Source: Uranotaenia lowii
Lineage: Eukaryota; Arthropoda; Insecta; Diptera; Culicidae
Direction: 5' to 3'
Length of the DNA: 64,000 nucleotides
Assembly: GCF_029784155.1 (NCBI RefSeq)
Contig: NC_073693.1
Location: forward strand, 157,237,519-157,301,518
Positions within the stretch are counted from its first letter, which is position 1. Every line of letters starts with the position of its first letter. A program made the translations under genes and the position numbers. The notes beneath the pieces are model-generated. The model saw nothing but the letters and a program-made list of their open reading frames with translations. It did no database searches and was not told where the DNA came from. Positions 46,513-56,000 of the stretch are shown piece after piece.

Positions 46513-46832
46513 CCTCCATGCGCCTCTCATCATTCTCGCTTCACCAAACAACAATTCTAGACAATCCCGTAAAACTCACATTCAATAAAATCACTCGACT
46601 TCTAGGTAACAGCGCTTTTTCTCAAACATGAAATCTGCATTGTGGACACATTCGCAGTATGAAGCTTCAAAACCCGTTATCTGAAAACACCATTTTGATT
46701 TTTTCACTTATTTCGTTTTTCTCACTGTTCGGCACAATATGTTTTATTCCACTCATACTTTGGTTGATTGCGAACCACCAGGCGATTCCGGAATTTCTGG
46801 CCATAATGGCCAGAACCTGGAAGGATCGCCAT

Positions 46833-47061
46833 TGTGCGTGTTCGGAGTTCCGCATCCAGGAATCGCCCGATGGTCCACAGCTGGTTTCGCGTGCTCACCT
46901 GATGATGTACAATGACGCGCGATGCATTTGATACTTTCACCGGCACCACCGGTTGGCTGTAAGTGAGATAGCATGTGTGATGTCTTGTATAGTGGCTGCG
47001 TCCTCGTAATTATACCAGATATATATCTAATCCACCTTGTATCTAAATCCTATACCGCACA
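46833..47061 (-). repeat. 5' LTR of the non-autonomous retrotransposon
   Basis: 229 bp, bounded by the perfect inverted hexamer TGTGCG/CGCACA, next to the TATGG target duplication at 47062 and the primer-binding site at 46831. Confidence 0.85.
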
Positions 47062-47435
47062 TATGGTTTAAAAAAAATCAAGTTTTTAAAGCAACTAAAT
47101 GAATTTGAGTAATAGAAAAATCATAAGCATTTGTAGAAAACACTATTCTTCAACAAATATACACAAAATGTACCTGGAATAGATAGTAAATCAGCGATTC
47201 GCTTAGGTGGGGCATTATAGAGCATGTTCCCCTGTTGGGCAGACATGCGTAAACTCGCTTTGGAAAAAATCGTTCAGCTGATTTCTCCTGAGTTTAACGC
47301 GTTATGTGCAGATTGATTTTATCTTCGTTCCAATCATTTCGTCAATGCATACAAAACGAAGAGAACAAGTCTACATTGATGATTTCGAAGCATCGCAGAA
47401 ACATCCTCTCGCTCATTTCCCGTTTCCTTGGCATG

Positions 47436-48188
47436 GTTGCCACATGTACAGATTTATCTAGACAGGTACAAAATTTTGAGTTTATTTTTGGTACAGAATC
47501 TGTACGTGCAGATGACAGATTTTCAAAATTTGGTACAGATTTGCACAGATTTTTGACTATAAAAAACTGAAAAAAGTTTCTATATTTTGCTTTCGTCCAA
47601 TCTTTATTAAAAATTCGTCTACAGTTAGCCTTTATTATTCTGACGATAGGAGTTCCTTACTGGGAAGTACACGATGGAACAATTAGATTTACAAATTTGC
47701 TACAAATAATTAAATTTTAAAAATTTCCTCGCAAGAAAATGCCAATAAAACCAAAGTACGTAATCGCCTGAGTGTTGACATTGGGCGCTATCCTTAGAAC
47801 GAAAAGTTATTTAGGATTAAACGGCGGATCGAACAATGTCATATTAAATAGGTACGACGCTCACAAATCGCTCTAATAAAACTATGTATAAACATCATGT
47901 ACATTAGGAAGTGTTTGTTATGAAAAATATTCTTTAATGTCCGTTTTTTAAAGACAGAAAATTAAAATGATTTAATGAGTTTCTCAAAAAGTGTTTAACT
48001 AAAAAGCTGTACAATGTGCAATAAAGTATCTTTTTTAATTAAACATGAGGAAACAAAATCTTCACATATTGACACATTGAATGCAGAACTTTGATTTCTT
48101 CGGTTCTGATTTTGGTACAGATTTTTGAGTTTTCGGTACAGATGAAAAAGATTTTTTCGATGAACGGTACATATTTCGATGTGGCAAC
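47436..48188. mobile_element. GTTGCCACAT TIR element, 0.75 kb
   Basis: GTTGCCACATGTACAGATT at the left and ATGTGGCAAC at the right form inverted ends. GTACAGATTT-like strings recur near both termini. No transposase. Confidence 0.55.
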
Positions 48189-48234
48189 ACTGTCTCTTGG
48201 CTCTAACACTTCCTAACAGCTCTTATGATTAATA

Positions 48235-49265
48235 CATCATCTTGATATATAATGTACGCAATGCAACATGATGTACACATTGTTTCTCAATTTTCACCGT
48301 CATAAAATATTTGATTTTTCACTTTAATCAATTTTAAATTACGTTTTTACTAAAATTAGTTGGCTCGGGGCGAACAGAGCACTATTAATCGGGGCACGAT
48401 GGGCGTTTTTTGCCATATAATCTGGCAGCGAATTCAGCTCCATGTTGTCTAGTGAATTATAGAGCTACAGCTTGACTTGTTTACATCTGACCTATTTTTA
48501 CATTTGGCCTATTTGTTAGGTGTCGGAGAGATAATCAAAAGACTAGAGTTCGATTTCTGTTCGAGGTGATTATTTTATCATTTACCATTCACGATCGATT
48601 TTTCTATTGTTACATTATTCGGCTAGTAGCACCATCCGCCAAACAAAGCACCAGGAACGTAATGTATGAGTGGGCTTGTGATATAGCTCAGTTGGCAAGT
48701 CTGTTGTCTCTTGAGCCGATGTCCGCGAGATCGAGCCCAAGAGTAAACATCGAACACAATTGTACCGGATAGTTTTTCAATAACGATCCGCCAACTGCAA
48801 CGTTGATAAAGTCGCGAATGCCATAAAGATGGTAAAACGACTATAATCGAAACAAAAAAAAGTAATGTATGAGTGTGTGTGAATTGTTTGTATTCTACAA
48901 ACAGACCTAGACTATTTTGTTATTGCTTTGTTTGACGAATCTATGATTCACCTGGCTTCATCGAGTTGAATTCGCTGCTAGATTCTTCGGCAGAAAACGC
49001 TCATCGTGCCCCAATTAATGGTGCTTATACTGCCACAGGGGTGGTTCTCATTATGTCCCTACAGTGATTGGTTTTCAGCCTTTGGCAACATTTCTTAAAA
49101 TGCATTTTTAAACGTTTTTACCTAGTTTTTCAAGTTTCAACCAATTAGGAAATAAACTATTCTAGTGTTCGAACACGGAACAATGATGTAATTCACATCT
49201 TGCAGCTGTTTTCTGTGGTTAAATGAGCATTTTCCTTAAGGTGGCCATTATGCCCTTATCTCCCC
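48235..49265 (-). mobile_element. TIR element (GGGGAGATG family), copy 2, interrupted by a SINE
   Basis: Read on the minus strand it begins TA then GGGGAGATAAGGGCATAATG and follows copy 1 (25577) through shared blocks GTGGCCATTATG, CTGTAGGGACATAATGAG and AATCGATC. The end opposite is decayed. Confidence 0.75.
48659..48875 (+). mobile_element. tRNA-derived SINE with 14-bp target duplication
   Basis: GTAATGTATGAGTG flanks the insert at 48659-48672 and 48862-48875. The 189-bp body has box A TAGCTCAGTTGGCAAG and box B-like GAGATCGAGCCC, then an unrelated body and an AAACAAAAAAAA tail. The related element at 25577 shows the uninterrupted target near 25960-25975. Confidence 0.9.
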
Positions 49266-49267
49266 TA

Positions 49268-49930
49268 GATACCAAGAATAAAGTAGTATTTCTTACAAAA
49301 AAGAAAAGTAAAATTTCTTCATGAAATATCATAAGATGACGTTTATTTCATTCATAGAAAATATTTCGATCAAACGAACGGGTTTTTAGAGACACGCATT
49401 CGTAACGGTCCCATTTCTTAATGGACTTAGCTTTATCTTAAGTTTACATCGTAATTAATGCCAAGTAAAAAAATTGATCCTTTAATGATTTACATGTTTA
49501 ATACAGATACAGCTACAGATCTTATACAGATTATTTTACAGTGTACGATATTCAAACAATGGGATTAATTCACAATATCTCTTGTCACAGATTTTTTTGA
49601 AGTCGGCTGGATAGTATGAAGAAAGGCAGAACTAATTTGAGGGTCAGGTTAGGATCATGTTCAAGAACCATTAGTTTGTATTTTCAAACCAGTGTATTTT
49701 TGCTACTTTTCGTTGACTTTCATCATTTTTTTATCCAGGTATCAGAAAAGGGACACGTTATCCAAACAAACGGGGAAAATTGTGCCTAGGCTTTTTTTTC
49801 GCAGATTTCACAGATTTCAAATTATTGAACAATGGCGTTCCTTTGAAATGACAAGTGAAACCAAATGGATCTATTCGAAGAGCAAATCCAGTTTTGTACA
49901 GCAACAAGTTTTCGGTTTCCCTGTTTTAAA
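49268..49930. other. No recognisable gene
   Basis: AT-rich spacer downstream of gene B; frames at 49692-49943 have no known domain. Confidence 0.35.
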
Positions 49931-49933
49931 AGT

Positions 49934-49939
49934 TTTATT
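49934..49939 (-). terminator. Poly(A) signal AATAAA of gene B
   Basis: AATAAA on the minus strand about 70 nt after the stop codon of gene B. Confidence 0.5.
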
Positions 49940-50006
49940 TTAATCCAAAGTAGTAAATCGAAACAGTCTTATAATTTCTTCAGTAATTTTTCAGTCAATA
50001 GCGCAG

Positions 50007-53000
50007 TTATGCATCTTGCAGAACACAGCCAATTCGTTCAATTTCTCGCACCGTTTCCGCCAAAATTTTGTGGGCATCGTCTTCGGTGGCAATCACAGCT
50101 CGATCGGCTACAACGCCCAGCTGCAACTTTCCGCCGTAGGTTAGCAGTGTGAGACCAACGGCCGTTTGGCCGATGTTTGGAATCCAAAAGCTGAGATTTT
50201 TTAGTTCCTTTCCCTGAATTTGAGGCTTGTCCTGGGGACCCGGAAGATTCGAGATAGCCAGAGTACAATGTGCACTTTTTAGGATTTTGCGCAATATTGG
50301 TTCCGGAATGAAACAAGTAACCGATGACATTATCCAATAGTTGATCTAAGAAAGAGAAATAGATATTAAATTATGTTGGTGTAATAGATTAATTGACACC
50401 TACCAGGTAATCTGGAGACGATCGTAGAATGTCCGTATGAGTTTTAACTGTGTTCAAGCGCTCGAGTAGATTATTGTACCGATTAGAATCGGATAACATA
50501 ACTCCAGGAGCTATTGGAAGTGTTTGCAAGGCTACCGAGAAACGATTGTGCAATTTTAATTCTCGAGCTGGAAAAAAAAAATTAACATATTACTTAATAA
50601 ATTATTCACAAATCAATAAGAAAAAACGCACATTCTCGTTCCACCCGAGTGGGAAGAACAACCGTAATGTTTTTTGGAACCGTCGCAGGTTTTCCCTCGA
50701 AATATTTCTGTAAACTACTTGAGAGTGCTGTTAGGAAGGCATCGGAGAATCGGGCTCCCGGAAGTTGCTGTTTCGTTGTTTTGATGATTTCTATCCATTT
50801 GGTACTGCCGAATTCCTCTTCGTGTATCCAGCTAACCACTTTTTCGTTTGCCAAAACTTCCGCGTGTATACAATTGTCGTCAACTTTTCGAGCCGCACTT
50901 TCCTCGAAAAAAGCTGGCGTGTGATATATCGCCCACAGCAAGACAAACTGTCGTTGGGTCCAGTCGTGGATTTGCTGCGCTGTTGGGAACTTCTTCATGA
51001 TCCTTTGAAGCGGACTTAGATCTTTTAGCGGTTGCATAGTTTGTTCTTTAAGCATGTGTTCCAGGTTCATCATCTTGAAGTTAGATAAACGCTTCCAGAG
51101 GGATGGCATCTCCTTATCGGCGATGCCTTCCAAAAGTAGTCTCATCAGAGCTACGCCATCGCCAAGGGAATGATGAACTCGGAATAGAATCTATAATAAT
51201 GAATCTCCGTTTTAATTGGTACCTTATAATTGACTTTGAATTTCGTTATACTATTATTATTCTTTTTTTCAGATATTCATTAGGTAGAATAATTTTGTTT
51301 ATGAAACCCATTTTGATAGTTTGACTGTTAAAAGAAATTGTTCAGTTTATAATTAAGCGGGGCAATTGATTTATTATTGATTTCACTATCATACTCATCG
51401 ATGCCGAAAGGGCTAATTATTGAGAATATTGAACATTGTTTTCGATTCGGTTATAGTAAACGATAATGTTTTGTAAATAAATATTGTATATACATATATC
51501 AGTAGCCACGCAATCGCCAAGTGATTTCTCATTAGTGTACTAGATTCGAATTAAGCTGTATATTTTTTTATGCAACAATTATAATGGATAAAAATTGATC
51601 GATCCTAGATAATTAATTGAAAGCTGTGTATTAAGCTTTCGAGCAATTTTCTGCCATTGTCCTCGTCGTTCATATTTGTTAGATTTTTTTTTTTAAAGAT
51701 TGGATTGATTTTGTGTCATTTTGAAAAAAAACTAATTACAGGTTATTCAATAAGTTCGAATTTAAACTAAAACCACGATAATTTTGGCCCAACTAAAAAC
51801 CCAAAACCAAAGAACCCGAAAAGCACCATGAATGACCAATATCAAGATACTCAAGCCCAATTTTTCAATGTCTTATTCTATCCCCCACCATTTTTGTGAA
51901 CTTTTTGATAAAATTTAGTTGGTACTTGACTACATTTTGGACATCTATGAAATTCCCAGATTCAGTACCAAAAAAAATTTTTTTTATGAAAGGAACGACT
52001 GTTTTGGTCGATTTTTTAAGGATTTTTAAACGGCTATCAGTCTCGGATTTTTTAATTAAAAACGACTGTTTTTTACTCAAACGTTTCGATCCTTACTGGA
52101 TCTTCATCAGGGGCGATAAAGTGTCGTTCTCTTGTTAAGTTTGATTCGGCTTATCTTGACATCAGTTCAAGATAAGCCGAATCAAACTTAACAAGAAAAC
52201 GGTACTTTATCGCCCCTGATGAAGATCCAATAAGGATCGAAACGTTGGAGTAAAAATCAGTCGTTTTTACTTAAAAAATCCGAGACTGATGGCCGTTAAA
52301 AAATCCTTAAAAAAAAGTACCAAAGAATAAGAAATCAGAGGTTGTTTGGACTTTAACGCAGGGAACGAATTCGGTTTATAAAAAAAAAAACAACAAAAAG
52401 AGTGCACATACGATCCAAAAAAAAAAAAAGATTTTCAATCGAAAAAGCGTACATTTATAGCTTAAAGAGTGCGTAACCTGATTATCTTCCTGACGACGAG
52501 ATTATTGAAGCCCTAAAACGTTGGATATACTAAATATTTGTTCAAACTTACATAACTATAGGACTGCCGAATTATAACAAGAGTCGCAGCTTTTCAACAA
52601 ACTTCACAAAGATTTTAATCAAAATATTTTCCTTTAATATTTTTGAGATTTTTGACAAGCATTATATATACTGGCCATTTTCGTTATTTTTTATCATCAT
52701 ATTGGATGTGGGGTTTGATTATCTATAAGGTATTCAAAAAGCCATTTACGATTGTTGTGGGTTTGTGTGTTTGTTTGTCTTCAATAGGCTCAGCCGTCTT
52801 AAGACCTAAAATGCTGAAATTCGACGTGAGTGCTCATTAGGAACGGAGTTGATGAAAAATGTTTTAAGATCATTAGATTATCCCTTTTTAAGGGGTTTGT
52901 CCATAAAAATCAAATATTAACATGAATTGGATTGGAATGCAAATATGAGGGACGGGCAATTGATTGTAGGTATCATATTTTGGGTAAAAGGTCAGCAAAA

Positions 53001-56000
53001 GGTGTCGTCCATATATAATTTTAAATGTTTTTTGCGATATTGACGTTATTACAGTGGCTTATATACACCAGCTTGTGATAAGAATTGGCACACGGGAGTT
53101 TTCAGGAAAGTGCAATTGATTCAATGTATAAATTTGTTCGTAAGGAACTGGCCAAAGGGGTCGTCTATATGAAATATCAACCACTTTTGCTATATTGACA
53201 TTATTTTACATCGAATTGAGATGAAAATTCGCACATGAATGTTTTGACGGACGAACAATGGATTATTGTAATTGAGCTCTGAGTTAAGGGTCGGAAAAAG
53301 GAGTCGTTCATATTTACTGTTCAATATTTTCGCGATATGGTCGTAATTATACATACATCGGATTGGAATAAAAATTTGCACGCAGAGATTTTACAGCACG
53401 GGTCATTGATTTCAGGTGTCAAATTTTAGACAAGGGTTCGGTAAACTGGTCGTCCATATTAACTGTTAAGTGTTTTTGCAATAATTTCTTTACTATGCAT
53501 GAAATCGAGACGAAAATTCATACACGGGAGTTTCACAAAACCTACAATCGATTCCTGGATTCAAATTTCGAACCAAATGTTTGAAAAAAATCGTTCATAT
53601 TAACGTTTTAATGTTTTGTGATAATGTTGTTACTATGCATCAATTCGAGACGAAAATACATACATGGAGGTTTTGCAGGAAGAATGATCTATTTCTGATT
53701 TAAATTTGGTATTGAAAGAAGAAAGGGTTTTTTAAATTGAATTAGTAAGATTTTTGCAATAATTTCGGAACTTTCATCCGAACTATTCGTAAATTTTTAC
53801 ACGAGTATGTTTTGGACGATCATTCAATTTATTATTATCAATTTCAGTTTGATTGATAAACAAAAGGGATGTTCATAGATACATTTGATTATTTTGAGCA
53901 ATACTGTAATTCAAATGCAACTTAATAATCATTCTAACACAAACTCATAATTACATATTAAAAATTTGAAATAAGAGATGAGTTAGTAAAACAAAAAAGA
54001 CAGTTTGTTATAAATTTTAAAAAAAAATTCAACTCGCGACTGTCTCAAATGAAATACACCCGCATAAGAGTCCATCTGTAGAATATTACGAATTTTATTA
54101 CATTTTAAGGTTTAAAATATACGGAATAGGTACCTCAGATTTGTGGTTTAAGTCATTAAGAAACAAAAGTGAATTCTGGTGATGCAAGAATATTAAAAAT
54201 AGTCTTCGAAGACAGGCTACAGAAAGAATGACTTGCTAAGAAAAAAATATTATCAGATACAATAAAAACAAAAGATTCATTCATCTTACGGCGTTGACTG
54301 TTGATTTTCCTCCAAAAGAATGTAGATATTAAAAATTAATTACCGCTTTTGCAAACTCAGAAATAATCTAATCCATGATTAAAAAAGTATGTACAATGAT
54401 GGACAAAAATATATCCGGTATGGGACTGTTATGCGAGAAGATTTCAAAATAGTCTCGAAAATATCCGCATAACAGTCCCATCTTCAAGTTATTATAGGAT
54501 AATAAATTTCTGTCTGCCTGTTCCCTATTGAGTCGGTAACTACTAAACCGATATGCATGAATATTGGCATAAAGGGTCTTTGGTAGCCGGGTAGGTTTCT
54601 ATAATAGTTTAAGACCCATCCCACTCTCCAGAAGAGAACAGAAACATGTTTGAATAACTCGCATTTGGTACCCCTCCTTCCTTCTAGTGGGGAAAGCGAG
54701 GGATGGTAACCGGACATACCCCGTCTTAACCAATTTAAGTTTTATAGGCTTAATAAATGACATGGTTAACATTTAACACCCAATACCGAAATGGGAATCG
54801 AACCCATGCCATCAGTGGTCCAGCGATTACCGTCTTACCACGCTAACCACTCGACCACCGAGATGTAAAAGCTGGGTTTCCAAGTGCCCAGATTTGTCTG
54901 TAAAACACAGGCTTTTGACCCTTCGTCCAGATGTTCGTCAGACACATATTTTGCCCACATTTTTTACCAGAGTACCCTGATTTTACAGCCTCACAAAATT
55001 GGGTGATGAAATCAATGTTCATGTATCGGATATGATCCGTAAATGCCAGATTATACACGAAATCTTGCACGTATGCAAGGTATTTTGGAATTTTTGTATT
55101 TCACGAATCATTAATTGAAACTTACTATGTTTTATGGCATGGCGTGGCAACTTGAAAACCCAAATACAAACTACACAAACACTGGCGCCTAACCCCCCCC
55201 CCCCCCGCCCCCTCCGCACACTCGAATCGTCTTTTTGATTAGTACCAAATTTGTGATCCAAACACAGGTTTTTTCCAAATTGCCCAGATTTTTTATCCTT
55301 AAGGGGGGGGTAGGGTGTAACACTTTCAAAAAATCGATTTTTTTATTTTTTTATTTTCTTATTGTAAAACATTTCAAGAATGTTGTGTCAAATTTTCAAA
55401 ACAATTGAAGCAAAACTGTAGAAGTTATAGGCCTTTATCTCCTCCTATCTAATACTGCAAGAAAGCAAGAGCAGAAACTTCAAACGCGTTTTTCTCGAAA
55501 GCACATTTTTAAAGTCCGTGGACATCGTCATTTGAAAACTACTTATCCGATTCTTTTCAAATTTGGAACATATTTTCTACATATAAAATACCAGACCCCA
55601 ACGTTTTTCTTTTTTGATTTTTTTACTTTGGGGAGATTTTAGAGGTGAAAAATGGCGGATTTTTAAGTGAAAAATCGTAGTTTTTACTTCAAACAGCCAC
55701 AAAAATTTCATAAAAATATTTTTTAGTTAAATAAAAACGTTGGGGTCCAGAAAAACATCTATTAAAATTATTTTGCTCTGATTTTTTGACTTCAGATGAT
55801 TCTGTGCTGAGATACAGTGTCCACCGCAAATCCTGTTTTCTAAACGGCATCCTCGAAAATGCTCCGTCACCGGCTCATTTTTCAATATTTTTCTACGAAA
55901 AAATTACTAAATGTTCTTTTAACAATGCTTTGTATAATGCAAAAAATTTGAATACATTTGTTTGAACGATAGCTTTAGAAAAAAATCGTGAAAATGGTGT

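Larger units (their letters stand above)
39915..47061 (-). mobile_element. Non-autonomous LTR retrotransposon with nested insertions
   Basis: Two direct LTRs start TGTGCG and end CGCACA: 46833-47061 (5' LTR on the minus strand) and 39915-41703 (3' LTR, inflated by two insertions). The 5-bp target duplication TATGG lies at 39910-39914 and 47062-47066. Just inside the 5' LTR is a TGG-starting primer-binding-site candidate (TGGCGATCCTTCCAGG, 46831-46816). Just before the 3' LTR is a polypurine tract (GGAGAAGAAGGGGGA, 41718-41704). The interior, after subtracting nested elements, is about 3 kb and shows no gag, protease, reverse transcriptase or integrase. It therefore resembles a LARD-type element that depends on another element's enzymes. 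Confidence 0.85.
39295..47232. mobile_element. Outer TIR element split by the LTR retrotransposon
   Basis: The left end GGGGGAAAGTTCATATAACG (39295) and the right end, complement GGGGAACATGCTCTATAATG (ending 47232), are imperfect inverted repeats. Removing the LTR element leaves about 790 bp, a plausible MITE size. The boundaries are inferred from this one copy. Confidence 0.45.

Noticed and set aside
50649..51019. Plus-strand frames over exon 3 of gene B
   Set aside because: Antisense shadows; no family resemblance.
54778..54866. Functional tRNA-Ser/Leu gene
   Set aside because: A and B boxes are good, but I cannot form a paired acceptor stem by eye; SINE relic preferred pending tRNAscan.
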